Positions 25,845-33,771 are shown, numbered from the stretch's first letter. The stretch is DNA of 64,000 nt from Vitreoscilla filiformis (GCF_002222655.1 NZ_CP022423.1:1-64000); one strand, 5' to 3'. Numbers and translations are program-made. Notes: generated by a model not told the origin, from the sequence alone.

Positions 25845-26747
25845 GTGGCGACCCACGCAGACATCCAAGCCTGCCTCGGCAGCGACGCCGCCCAATACGC
25901 GACCAACAAGCATAAAGGGGGCAGCAGTGGCAACAAAGGCACACGCTATGAAGACTTCTTCATCGCCAACAAAGTGGTGGAAGCGGCGGCACAGCTCATC
26001 GAACTTCCCATGTCACCGGATCCACACATTCAGGGGCAGCATCTCGGGTTCGTCGATGACCTTCGAATCGCGTGGCCTGCACGAACCCATTACTTCCAAC
26101 TGAAGAACGCATGCATCGTCACATGGCTGACCGGCGAACACCCGATCGCCACGGACTTTCACTGCCAGAAGGTGCTGTCGGAACATTGTGCAGAACCGGA
26201 TCCGCACACGTCCTTGGTTGTGTCCACATCAACGCTCGCTGACTCGCTGGCAGCCAACATGCCGGCCCACATCCAAGATCACACAAGCGTGGAGCACTTT
26301 CCCTGGCACCCAACCATCAACCGACTTGTGATGGAGCGCCCCGCCCTTCAAGGCCAACTGGCTGAATTGACCCACATCGAACAAGCCACGCTCGACGCCC
26401 TCTCCGGAACGTTCGGCGCTGTGCTGATGAGTTGCCTCCAACACCCCGGGGGGGCCACGGTGCGTGAAATCATGGTGCATGCCAGTCGCATGTTCCCCGG
26501 CCAATTGCGTCTACTGCCCCCAACAGAGAATTGGGAGAATCACCTTCTGCCTGAATTCAAGCGGTTTCTTGATGCCATACAGGGCCTGAGTTATGGTGCC
26601 TCCAGGGGTTTCTTTCACTGGATGGGCTTCGGTACCTCCGGCGTGTTCGGTTCGAGTGTTCTGAGTGAAGCGTTTCAGGAATTCCAACGCAACATCATCC
26701 AGACTGAACCCACGACATTCGAAGCATTTGAAGAGGCTCTCCCATGA
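25845..26747 (+). CDS. Nuclease-like protein (PD-(D/E)xK-type), first gene of a candidate defence pair
   Basis: 300 aa from GTG 25845, preferred over ATG 25830 because GAGGGG stands seven bases upstream. Residues 35-87 carry a possible restriction-type nuclease core: Glu36 in '[15 protein letters not shown]', Asp71-Asp72 in '[10 protein letters not shown]', and the QLK motif (Gln85, Lys87) in 'HYFQLKNA'. This layout resembles the dsDNA-nuclease heads of Cap4/DUF4297-type defence proteins. The remaining ~200 residues are unrecognised and may be a sensor or oligomerisation part. The GC content is visibly lower than that of flanking genes, suggesting transfer. It overlaps the next gene by ATGA. 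The nuclease assignment is from motif reading only. Confidence 0.6.
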   Translation: MATHADIQACLGSDAAQYATNKHKGGSSGNKGTRYEDFFIANKVVEAAAQLIELPMSPDPHIQGQHLGFVDDLRIAWPARTHYFQLKNACIVTWLTGEHPIATDFHCQKVLSEHCAEPDPHTSLVVSTSTLADSLAANMPAHIQDHTSVEHFPWHPTINRLVMERPALQGQLAELTHIEQATLDALSGTFGAVLMSCLQHPGGATVREIMVHASRMFPGQLRLLPPTENWENHLLPEFKRFLDAIQGLSYGASRGFFHWMGFGTSGVFGSSVLSEAFQEFQRNIIQTEPTTFEAFEEALP

Positions 26748-27463
26748 GCAGAACGTTCACCCTCTTTGCCGAACAAGATCCCGAGGCCAAAGCGCTCGTC
26801 GAAGCGCTGCCCCGCCTGAAAGGTCGGGTTGCGAGCTACAGAGAGCACATGCGTCAACTGGGCGCTCACCTGGCCGACTGCGTTCTTGCCCAGTTAGCCC
26901 CCATGCCCACCACAGACATCTGCGTCATCTGTACGGTTGAAGATGCGGACTTCCTCGCCCGTGGTTTGATTGAAGCCCTGGAAGCACACTCTCTGGGTGC
27001 CAGTATCCGCATGATTTGCCTGTGGAACCAACGCATCCAAAGCGACGGGATCTCCATCGCCCCCGTTGTGCGTGCCTATGAAGAGGCCTATGACCAGCAC
27101 GATGCCATTTTCATCATCGTCAAGTCCATCATCGCAGGTGCGTGCGTCGTGAAAACCAACCTCACCCGAGCCATCACCGTATCCGATCCGAAACGGATTT
27201 TTGTAGCGTCCCCGGTGATGCTGGAGGGTGCAGAGCGCCGATTGGCCAGCGAATTCCCTGAGGCAGTGTCGCGCAAGTTTGAGTTCATCCACTTTGCAAC
27301 CGATACGGACAAGAGCGACGACGGCGAAGAGGTCATTCCTGGCATTGGCGGATCGGTCTATGAGCTGCTCGGTTTGGGGGATGGCACATCCAAGAACCGC
27401 TACATACCTGACATCGTGCGGGAGCGGCGCAGAAAAGCGTTCCCAGACATTCACGCCGCTTGA
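26744..27463 (+). CDS. Uracil-phosphoribosyltransferase-like protein with degenerate PRPP loop
   Basis: 239 aa, coupled to the nuclease-like gene by a four-base overlap. The C-terminal two thirds resemble the uracil phosphoribosyltransferase fold: '[17 protein letters not shown]' (120-136) aligns with the PRPP-binding loop, '[19 protein letters not shown]' with the strand and helix after it, and '[14 protein letters not shown]' (197-210) with the uracil-binding PGLGDAGDR.FG loop. The loop acidic residue and the ATGG glycines of true enzymes are replaced (Lys127, AGAC), so catalysis is doubtful and ligand sensing more likely. An N-terminal helical region (1-55) may contact the partner. Phosphoribosyltransferase-like domains have been noted in bacterial conflict systems. 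Confidence 0.6.
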   Translation: MSRTFTLFAEQDPEAKALVEALPRLKGRVASYREHMRQLGAHLADCVLAQLAPMPTTDICVICTVEDADFLARGLIEALEAHSLGASIRMICLWNQRIQSDGISIAPVVRAYEEAYDQHDAIFIIVKSIIAGACVVKTNLTRAITVSDPKRIFVASPVMLEGAERRLASEFPEAVSRKFEFIHFATDTDKSDDGEEVIPGIGGSVYELLGLGDGTSKNRYIPDIVRERRRKAFPDIHAA

Positions 27464-27491
27464 CCCGCTATTTCGCCGCGCTTGTTCTCTC

Positions 27492-27752
27492 ATGGAATGC
27501 CGCCCTCACTGCGCCGCCTGCTGTATCGCCCCGTCCATCAGCAGCCCCATCCCCGGGATGCCGCACGGCAAGCCTGCTGGCATGCGCTGCGTTCAACTCG
27601 ATGACGCCAACCGCTGCCGCCTGTTTGGCCGACCCGAACGCCCAGCCGTATGCAGCTCGCTGCAACCCGCCGCCGACATGTGCGGCGACAGCACTCACGC
27701 CGCCATGCGTTGGCTGAGTGCGTTAGAAGTGGCCACAAACCCCGCCCAGTAG
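27492..27752 (+). CDS. YkgJ-family cysteine cluster protein
   Basis: 86 aa; starts [11 protein letters not shown], the CxxxCxxCC-type cluster of the YkgJ/UPF0153 family thought to bind zinc or iron, with further Cys residues at '[28 protein letters not shown]' spacing. The function is unknown. The start ATG 27492 is the one that keeps the cluster at the N-terminus; no strong ribosome site precedes it. It lies 28 bases after the defence-like pair and 16 bases before the Crp/Fnr gene, so read-through is possible. Confidence 0.75.
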   Translation: MECRPHCAACCIAPSISSPIPGMPHGKPAGMRCVQLDDANRCRLFGRPERPAVCSSLQPAADMCGDSTHAAMRWLSALEVATNPAQ

Positions 27753-27768
27753 TGCCACACTGCGCGCC

Positions 27769-28497
27769 ATGTCCGCCTCCGTCCCGCCTTCCCCTGCTGC
27801 CCCAGCATGGGATGACACCCCCGGCGCCGTGCGCGCCCGGCTGCTGACCCACTACCCCGCCGTCCAAGCTCTGCCCCCAGTGCTGCGCGACGCTGTGCTG
27901 ACGCAGCACGCCCGCCATCTGCGCTTGTCCGCCGGAGTTCGGCTGTTCGAGGAAGGCGCCCCTTGCCAAGGCTTCCCGCTGGTGCTGACCGGTGAAGTGC
28001 GCGTGGCACGCGGCTCAGCGGGCGGACGGGCGCTGGAGTTGTACCGCGTCACACCGGGCGAGATGTGCGTGGCCTCCACGTCCTGCCTGTTTGGGCACAG
28101 CGTACTGATGGCCCACGGCCTGACCACCGATGTCACCGAGTTGATCGTGCTGTCACCCACCGGTTTTGAAATGTGGGTTGAAGATGCCACTTTCCGCCGC
28201 TATGTGTTCAGTATCTTCGCCGATCGTCTGGCCGATTTGATGGGTTTGGCCGAAGCGGTGGCCTTCCAACGCTTGGACCAGCGCCTGGCCGCTGCACTGC
28301 TGGGCCATGGCCCGCGCATCACCATCACCCACCAAGCGCTGGCCGACGAGCTCGGCACAGTGCGCGAAATGGTGACGCGCTTGCTCCAGCGTTTCGCCCG
28401 CGCTGGCTGGCTGCGCCTCGCCCGTGAGCGCATCGAACTGCTCGATGCGGCGGCATTGCGCACGCTGGCCACCGGTCGCCCACCCGACGCTGCGTGA
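27769..28497 (+). CDS. Crp/Fnr family transcription regulator
   Basis: 242 aa with an N-terminal cyclic-nucleotide-type beta-barrel (residues ~35-150, 'LRLSAGVRLFEEGAPCQGFPLVLTGEVRV') and a C-terminal winged helix ('ITHQALADELGTVREMVTRLLQRFARAGWL'). The N-terminal cysteine cluster of FNR is absent, so oxygen sensing by an Fe-S centre is unlikely; a DNR-like or other effector is more probable. The YgaP-like gene 76 bases downstream is a likely partner or target, as these two often occur together in betaproteobacteria. Confidence 0.87.
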   Translation: MSASVPPSPAAPAWDDTPGAVRARLLTHYPAVQALPPVLRDAVLTQHARHLRLSAGVRLFEEGAPCQGFPLVLTGEVRVARGSAGGRALELYRVTPGEMCVASTSCLFGHSVLMAHGLTTDVTELIVLSPTGFEMWVEDATFRRYVFSIFADRLADLMGLAEAVAFQRLDQRLAAALLGHGPRITITHQALADELGTVREMVTRLLQRFARAGWLRLARERIELLDAAALRTLATGRPPDAA

Positions 28498-28573
28498 CCC
28501 CAGTCACAGACAAGTCCAGCCCCACGCGGCACAGTCGCGGCACGTTCTGCCTTTTGCTTAGAAGGAGTGCCTC

Positions 28574-28771
28574 ATGAAAGCCAACGTCGGCGGCATTGAC
28601 CGCATCGCCCGCATCGTCTTCGGCCTGGTGCTGATCGCCCTGGCTGCCACGGGCACCATCGGCGCCTGGGGCTGGATCGGCCTGGTGCCATTGGCCACCG
28701 GTGCCATCGGCTTTTGCCCGCTGTACCCGCTGATCGGCCTCTCGACCTGCCCGCTCAAGAAGCCGGAGTGA
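28574..28771 (+). CDS. DUF2892 (YgaP-type) small inner-membrane protein
   Basis: 65 aa from ATG 28574 with GAAGGAG upstream. 'MKANVGGIDRIARIVFGLVLIALA' and 'GFCPLYPLIGLSTCPLKKP' are the DUF2892 pattern, two membrane helices with a conserved CPLY and a terminal Cys. In E. coli YgaP this part is fused to a rhodanese domain; here it is the stand-alone form. Its last 17 bases overlap, tail to tail, with the peptide-exporter gene on the other strand. Confidence 0.85.
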   Translation: MKANVGGIDRIARIVFGLVLIALAATGTIGAWGWIGLVPLATGAIGFCPLYPLIGLSTCPLKKPE

Positions 28772-30932
28772 CCCGTTCGTCGCGCACCACCCGTCCGGCG
28801 CGCAGCTCAATCACCCGGTCGGCGCTGGCGATGGTCTGCGGTCGGTGCGCCACGATGATGCGGGTCAGGCGCAACTGCCGTACCGCCTCGTTCACCTTGG
28901 CTTCACCGACCACGTCCAGCGCGCTGGTGGCCTCGTCCAGCAGCAACACCGCCGGGCGTTTGTAGAGCGCCCGCGCCAACAGCACGCGCTGCCGCTGGCC
29001 GCCCGACAGCACCGTGCCCATGTCACCCACCAACGTGGCGTAACCCATGGGCATGGCTTCGATGTCGTCATGGATCGCTGCGAGCTGGGCGCATTCATGC
29101 ACCCGCGCCATGTCCACCTCGGGCGCGAAGAAGGCGATGTTGTCGGCCAACGAGCCCGCGAACAACACATCGTCTTGCAGCACCGTGCCCATGGCCGCAC
29201 GCCAATGGCGCCGACCTAGCGCTGCCAATGGCCGGCCATCGATCAGCACTTCGCCGCCGGTGGGCAGGTGCATGCCCAACATCAGTTTGAGCAACGTCGT
29301 CTTGCCGCAGCCCGACGGGCCGACGATCGCCACCGATTCCCCCGGCTCGATGCGGCAACTCACGCCCGAAAGCACTTCCGGCTCAATGTCGGCGTAACGG
29401 AAGGACACCTCACGCAACGTCACCTGCCCGCGCACCACCCCGCCCGCCAAACCCGGAGCCGCCCCCGACGCGGGCGCGCCGGCGCCATCCACGCCCAAGG
29501 CTGCCCAAGCGTCGGCGGGGCGCTCTTCGGGTTCGGTCAGCACGATGTCGGCCAAACGCTCGGCCTGCAAACGCAGCAGGCGCAGCTCCCCGGCTTTGTC
29601 GATCAGCGCCCCGGTGCGGGTGGCAAATTGCTCTTTGTAGGCCAGGAAGGCGAACAACATCCCGACCGTCATCTGTTGATCCAGCACCGCCAGCGCGCCC
29701 AACCAGACCACGCCCACGCGCTCCAATCCGAACAGCACCCGCTGCCCCACCGACAGCCACAACGCCATGCGCCGCACCGCCAACGTGGCGTTCATCGCGT
29801 CCACCACCAAGTTCATGAAACGCGATTGGCGCATCGCCTCGGCGTTGAACAGCTTGATGGCCCCGACCCCGCGCAGCGACTCCAAAAAGTGGCTGGACTT
29901 GCGCGCCTCATGCACCAAAGCTTCCTCGCTGGCCTCGCGCATGGGCGCCAGCAAGGCCCAGCGCGCCAGCCCGTACAGCCCGACTGCCGTGATCGACACC
30001 GCCGCCAGTTTGGGGCTGTAGACCAGCATCAGCACCAACGTCAGGCTGGCCATGAGGCCGTCGATGACGGCTTCGGCAAAGTCGGTGGTGAGTTTGTCTT
30101 GAATCTCGTGAACGGCGGAAAAGCGCGACCAAATGTCGCCGGTGTGGCGCCGCTCGAACCACGCCAGGGGCAGGCGCAGCAGATGGGAAAAGACATTGCC
30201 CAGCCATTGCCGCTTGAGCGTGAACGACAGGTAGAGCACCGCCCACGAACGCGCCGCCGCCGTCGCCCCCTGGATCAGCACCAACAAACCGAAACCCAAA
30301 CCGAGGGTGAACAGCAACTCACGTTCACCGGACACCAGCACCGTGTCCACCACCCATTGCAGGAAAAACGGCGACGCCAGGGTGAACAACTCCAACGCCA
30401 ACGCCAGCCCCAGCACCTGGGCCAAGGCCCGACGCAAGCCACTCACCGGGCCCATCACTTGGCGCAGGCTGAGGTGCTGGCGCAGGTCACGCGGTTGGAA
30501 GTCGGCGGTGGGCGTCATCTCCAGCACCACCCCGGTGAAGTGCCGCGACAGCTCGGACAGGTGCATGCGCCGCAACCCCCGCGCCGGATCGTGCAACACC
30601 GCCACCCCGCGTTTCACCGACACCAGCACCACGAAATGATTCAAATCCCAGTGCAGCACGCACGGCCAGCTCAACTGCGCCAGGTGTTCGGGCTCGGCGC
30701 GCAGCGCACGCGGGGCCAGGCCGATGGCGCTGGCCATGTCGCACACATCGGCTGCCGTGACGCCACGCATGGAAATTTGGAAGCGGGCACGCAGCACCGG
30801 CAAATCCAGATGCAGCCCGTGAGCGCTGGCGACCATGGCCAAACACGCCAAACCGCATTCGGCCGCCTCGGTTTGCAGCACGAGCGGCACGCGATGGCGC
30901 CGGGCAGGATTCCACGCAGGATCAAGACTCAT
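28755..30932 (-). CDS. Peptidase-containing ABC exporter for double-glycine peptides (PCAT)
   Basis: 725 aa from ATG 30932. Residues 15-140 are a C39 peptidase: Gln20 (oxyanion), Cys26 in 'QTEAAECGLACLAMV', His99 in 'LNHFVVL' and Asp115 in 'HDPARG' form the catalytic set. Six membrane helices span ~165-440. The C-terminal ATPase has Walker A 'GPSGCGKTT', signature 'LSGGQRQR' and Walker B 'VLLLDEATSALD'. It would cut the leader after Gly-Gly and export the core peptide across the inner membrane. The gene follows the adaptor by one base, and the precursor peptide is encoded two genes upstream. Closest in type to microcin V and colicin V exporters (CvaB). Confidence 0.92.
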   Translation of the reverse strand: MSLDPAWNPARRHRVPLVLQTEAAECGLACLAMVASAHGLHLDLPVLRARFQISMRGVTAADVCDMASAIGLAPRALRAEPEHLAQLSWPCVLHWDLNHFVVLVSVKRGVAVLHDPARGLRRMHLSELSRHFTGVVLEMTPTADFQPRDLRQHLSLRQVMGPVSGLRRALAQVLGLALALELFTLASPFFLQWVVDTVLVSGERELLFTLGLGFGLLVLIQGATAAARSWAVLYLSFTLKRQWLGNVFSHLLRLPLAWFERRHTGDIWSRFSAVHEIQDKLTTDFAEAVIDGLMASLTLVLMLVYSPKLAAVSITAVGLYGLARWALLAPMREASEEALVHEARKSSHFLESLRGVGAIKLFNAEAMRQSRFMNLVVDAMNATLAVRRMALWLSVGQRVLFGLERVGVVWLGALAVLDQQMTVGMLFAFLAYKEQFATRTGALIDKAGELRLLRLQAERLADIVLTEPEERPADAWAALGVDGAGAPASGAAPGLAGGVVRGQVTLREVSFRYADIEPEVLSGVSCRIEPGESVAIVGPSGCGKTTLLKLMLGMHLPTGGEVLIDGRPLAALGRRHWRAAMGTVLQDDVLFAGSLADNIAFFAPEVDMARVHECAQLAAIHDDIEAMPMGYATLVGDMGTVLSGGQRQRVLLARALYKRPAVLLLDEATSALDVVGEAKVNEAVRQLRLTRIIVAHRPQTIASADRVIELRAGRVVRDERVTPAS

Positions 30933-30933
30933 G

Positions 30934-32184
30934 TCAACGGCCCATCGGCAGCGATTCAAACGCCCAAGCAAAGAGGGTGCGGCGCTCCAGCAGCACGTCC
31001 GCATCGAGCAACATGCCGGTGCGCAGCGGCAGGGTACCGCCAGCGGGGTTGGACATGGTTTGGCGCTCCAACGTCACGGTGACACGGTAAAGCGGCTCAC
31101 GCGCCGCGTCGGGGCTGGTGGCGACGGGCCAGAGTTCATCGTCCCGCGCTGGGGCTTGGGCTACGCGCTGGATGCGCCCGCGCAGCCAACCGTAACGCTG
31201 GTAGGCAAACGCCTGGACGCGCAAGCGCACCTCTTGCCCCGCCCGCAACAATCCGATGGCCCGCGACGGCGCATACAACAACGCCTGCAACTGCGCCCCT
31301 TGCGGCGTGAGCCACGCCAGCACGTTGCCTTGGTTCACCGACTGGCCCACACTCACCGGCAGGTGGCTGACCTGCGCCGCCAACGGCGCCAACACCGGCT
31401 GTTGACCCAGCCAAGCAGCGTCGGCGCGCAGGGACTGCTCACGCAGCTCATCGCGGGAACGCTCGAATTCACCGACTTGTTGCGCCGTTTGCAGCGGCGC
31501 TTGGCGCAGCTCGGCTTCCAGCTCGCGTTGCTCACGCAACAAAGCTTGGCGCTGGCGCTCGATGGCCGCCAGATCGGCACGCAGGCCCAGCACCGTTTCG
31601 GCCTGGGCCTGCTCTTGCGCTTCTGACGCGAACTGCTGTTCGCGCAACTGTCGCAGGCGTTCTTGCGCCTGCTGCGCCAGCCCCAAACGCTGTTGGAGCC
31701 AACGGGCCTGGGTCTCCCATTGCACCAGCTCTTTGGCGAGAACGGCCAGACGCTCACGCGCCGCCGTTTGCTTCAAGGCCAGCAGGGATGTCGTTTGACG
31801 CGCTGCTTCGGCCAAACTGCGCGCCCGGGCTTCGATCGTCTCCTGAACCCCCAACCGAGCACCCGCTCCCGTGCTTGAGGGCACCTCCAGCAAGGTCAGC
31901 AGCGGCTGGCCTCGCAAGACCGTTTGGTCTTCCTGCACTGACAGCGCCAACAGGGTGCCATCAGCCGGTGCGGTCACGCGCACTAAACCTTTGTCGGGTA
32001 ACAGCACACCCGTGAGGGTCACCCTCCGCCCTACTTCGGCATAAAAAAAGAAGGTGCTGGCGGCGACCAGCGTCGCCAGCACCCCGAAGGTCAGCCAGAC
32101 CAACCCCAGCGGTTGCATCACATGGATGGCACCCAGCCAAGATTGACGGTGGCTGTGGAGGGATTCCTCGCGGAACAGGGTCAT
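30934..32184 (-). CDS. HlyD/CvaA-type membrane fusion protein for peptide export
   Basis: 416 aa with one N-terminal membrane helix (~25-48, 'LVWLTFGVLATLVAASTFFFY'), a lipoyl-like half motif 'VRVTAPADGTLLALSVQEDQTV', a long coiled coil (~115-265, very rich in Gln, Glu, Arg and Ala) and the returning 'LAPLAAQVSHLPVSVGQSVNQG' half motif. It bridges the ABC exporter to an outer-membrane channel of the TolC type; no such channel gene is in the window, so the cell's general TolC is presumed. It ends one base before the exporter start. Confidence 0.9.
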   Translation of the reverse strand: MTLFREESLHSHRQSWLGAIHVMQPLGLVWLTFGVLATLVAASTFFFYAEVGRRVTLTGVLLPDKGLVRVTAPADGTLLALSVQEDQTVLRGQPLLTLLEVPSSTGAGARLGVQETIEARARSLAEAARQTTSLLALKQTAARERLAVLAKELVQWETQARWLQQRLGLAQQAQERLRQLREQQFASEAQEQAQAETVLGLRADLAAIERQRQALLREQRELEAELRQAPLQTAQQVGEFERSRDELREQSLRADAAWLGQQPVLAPLAAQVSHLPVSVGQSVNQGNVLAWLTPQGAQLQALLYAPSRAIGLLRAGQEVRLRVQAFAYQRYGWLRGRIQRVAQAPARDDELWPVATSPDAAREPLYRVTVTLERQTMSNPAGGTLPLRTGMLLDADVLLERRTLFAWAFESLPMGR

Positions 32185-32208
32185 CGGCCCTGCTCCGAAA
32201 CATTCATG

Positions 32209-32230
32209 CCAGCGGAACCGCGTCCGCTGG
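32209..32230 (-). promoter_or_regulatory. Perfect hairpin between peptide precursor and exporter genes
   Basis: CCAGCGGA (32209-32216) and TCCGCTGG (32223-32230) form an 8-bp stem with a six-base loop in the 55-base gap between the precursor stop (32240) and the adaptor start (32184). No T-run follows, so it is more likely an mRNA stabiliser or partial attenuator that makes precursor mRNA exceed exporter mRNA. Confidence 0.6.
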
Positions 32231-32239
32231 ACTCAGCCC

Positions 32240-32428
32240 TCACCAGCCGCGCTTGGGCAACTGAAGCTCGGCGCTGGCACCACCAGAGACTTGGCGCAGT
32301 GCCTGCGCGTCCAACTCGCGGGGGGCATTGGCTTGGGAGGTCACTTCCGCTGCCGGAGCTTCGCCGCGCTTGGCGGGCCGGGCGGCAACCAGGGTGCGAA
32401 ACAGGGACTTCAGGGCAGTGGTCTTCAT
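32240..32428 (-). CDS. Double-glycine precursor peptide (62 aa) with a 12-aa predicted core
   Basis: ATG 32428 follows CGGAG at good spacing and gives a 62-aa peptide starting MKTTALKSLF. The leader ends in 'RELDAQALRQVSGG', the classic double-glycine pattern (Leu at -12, acidic/polar helix, Gly-Gly at 49-50). Cleavage by the co-encoded C39 exporter would release ASAELQLPKRGW. The core has no Cys and only one Trp, and no modification enzyme is nearby, so it may be an unmodified microcin-like toxin or a peptide signal. It heads the operon precursor-HlyD-PCAT and has a lux-box-like site 73 bases upstream of its start. Confidence 0.8.
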   Translation of the reverse strand: MKTTALKSLFRTLVAARPAKRGEAPAAEVTSQANAPRELDAQALRQVSGGASAELQLPKRGW

Positions 32429-32501
32429 GGTGGCTCCGTCGAGGTGTTGCGCGATGTGTTTCGCGCATGGCCTCATTGAACCAACCCACCCAGTTTTCAG
32501 A

Positions 32502-32521
32502 CACTGTCAACTCTTACAGGG
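32502..32521. promoter_or_regulatory. lux-box-like operator upstream of the peptide precursor operon
   Basis: CACTGTCAACTCTTACAGGG has the lux-box layout CTGT-N8-ACAG, the same spacing as in the Vibrio fischeri lux box. It starts 73 bases upstream of the precursor start and sits just beyond the luxR stop codon. It is 15/20 identical to the site at 33290-33309, in the same orientation, which supports both being bound by the LuxR protein encoded between them. Confidence 0.65.
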
Positions 32522-32523
32522 GG

Positions 32524-33252
32524 TCACTGGATCAGGCCCAGGCGCAGGGCCTTGAGCACCGCCTGGTGCTTGTTGACGGACTCCAGCTTGCGCATCGCGT
32601 TTTGCAGATGCAACACCGCCGTGCGCTCGCTGATGCCAAGGATGGCGCCCACTTCCCACGCGGTTTTGCCTTCCATCGTCCACTGCAAGGCCTCCACTTC
32701 GCGGGGCGTCAAATTCGGACGATCCAACTGATGGCTGGGCGGCACGAACAGCCGCATGGCGGCGTCTTGGGCGTGGACGGCGAACAACTGCAAGTCGGCC
32801 ACGATGCGCGTCAGCTCCTGCGAGTTCGTCGGCAGGTTGCTGGAGCGGTCGACCCCCATCAAGAAGTGCCGCCCCTCCGGGAAGTGCATCGCCAGGGCAA
32901 TGCCGTTGTGATAACCAAAAGCCGCTTGTTCTTCCCACAGCTCCGGTGCGCCATGCTTTACATACGTGCCCTGATTCCAGATGATGGGCAGCGCGCCGCG
33001 TTTGCAGTGCTGCATCACCGGGTCACGCCGACACGACGGCTCCAACTGGGCCACCGTTTCGATCATGCGCTCGGGCATGTTGTCCACACTGATGAACTCG
33101 GAGCGGCCAGCCGACTGATCCACCACGGTCATGGCGGAAACGTAATCAAACCCGAGGCTGTGAGCAAACCGGATGATCTCGTAACGAAAATCTTCGCGTG
33201 ACTGAACCTGCACCACCGATTGCAGGCTGTCACTGAGCATGACGGCGCTCAT
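32524..33252 (-). CDS. LuxR-type regulator with autoinducer-binding domain, likely solo
   Basis: 242 aa from ATG 33252, preceded by GGGAGAAG. The N-terminal autoinducer-binding domain (~15-165) is followed by a LuxR helix-turn-helix ('LTPREVEALQWTMEGKTAWEVGAILGISERTAVLHLQNAMRKL'). In the ligand pocket, the Asp-Pro pair (77-78) and Trp92 are kept, but the positions equivalent to TraR Trp57 and Tyr61 appear to be Met63 and Val67, which argues against an ordinary acyl-homoserine-lactone ligand. No luxI is in the window. It is transcribed toward the peptide operon, and a lux-box-like site lies before each of the two transcription units. Confidence 0.88.
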   Translation of the reverse strand: MSAVMLSDSLQSVVQVQSREDFRYEIIRFAHSLGFDYVSAMTVVDQSAGRSEFISVDNMPERMIETVAQLEPSCRRDPVMQHCKRGALPIIWNQGTYVKHGAPELWEEQAAFGYHNGIALAMHFPEGRHFLMGVDRSSNLPTNSQELTRIVADLQLFAVHAQDAAMRLFVPPSHQLDRPNLTPREVEALQWTMEGKTAWEVGAILGISERTAVLHLQNAMRKLESVNKHQAVLKALRLGLIQ

Positions 33253-33289
33253 GGCGCTTCTCCCTGTTCAGTTCCCGAATCACAACCAC

Positions 33290-33309
33290 CACTGGCAGGT
33301 CTTACAGCT
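33290..33309. promoter_or_regulatory. lux-box-like operator upstream of luxR
   Basis: CACTGGCAGGTCTTACAGCT, again with CTG(G)-N8-ACAG spacing, lies 37 bases upstream of the luxR start, suggesting autoregulation. It could also serve the + strand hypothetical gene at 33477. The rest of 33253-33476 shows nothing else I recognise. Confidence 0.6.
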
Positions 33310-33476
33310 AGCAAACGCATCGTGTCTTCTCCAGACTGCACGCCATGCTGACGAGAACTCCACCCATCCTCATGCATTCCGCACGAAACGTGGCCATGCC
33401 ACCGCCATGGTCGCTGTATTCGTGGCCAGCGGTATTTTGTCAGGCAAACCCGCAATGTCGCTTGCATTTCATCCAC

Positions 33477-33764
33477 ATGAGCACGCGAGTCACGCATCCA
33501 GGTTCGGCGCACAACCCGCCTTGTGGGCAAACGATCTGGGCGGAATGCACCCTGGAGCAGGAGGCCGGTGTGGCCTGGGACTGGGTGCAGATCTGCGACG
33601 GTGTCATCGCCATGGCCGATCCGATGAGTGTGGTGACCAATCTGCGCCTGGTCGGCGAACGCGGCCAAGTGCTGACGGCCCGCGAGGCCGCGTTGTACCT
33701 GAGCCGGCTGGTGCAACAACTGCCTTGGCAAGACGAGGTGCTCAACGCCCTGCACGTGGCTTGA
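33477..33764 (+). CDS. Hypothetical protein (95 aa) divergent from luxR
   Basis: The frame is open from 33345, but the coding-like part begins near ATG 33477 (MSTRVTHPGS); neither start has a strong ribosome site. The product has a strand-like middle ('GVAWDWVQICDGVIAMADPMSVVTNLRLV') and a C-terminal helix pair ('LTAREAALYLSRLVQQLPW'). No family is recognised. It is the only + strand gene between luxR and the transporter operon, and it converges with the permease gene, eight bases apart. An immunity or accessory role for the peptide cassette is possible only by position. Confidence 0.45.
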   Translation: MSTRVTHPGSAHNPPCGQTIWAECTLEQEAGVAWDWVQICDGVIAMADPMSVVTNLRLVGERGQVLTAREAALYLSRLVQQLPWQDEVLNALHVA

Positions 33765-33771
33765 ACCCACC

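Noticed and set aside
27769..28497. Calling the Crp/Fnr protein a true oxygen-sensing FNR
   Set aside because: The N-terminal cysteine cluster needed for an Fe-S centre is missing; only a general Crp/Fnr call is justified.
33345..33476. Longer start for the hypothetical gene divergent from luxR
   Set aside because: The extra 44 residues have no coding character or ribosome site and read across the luxR control region.
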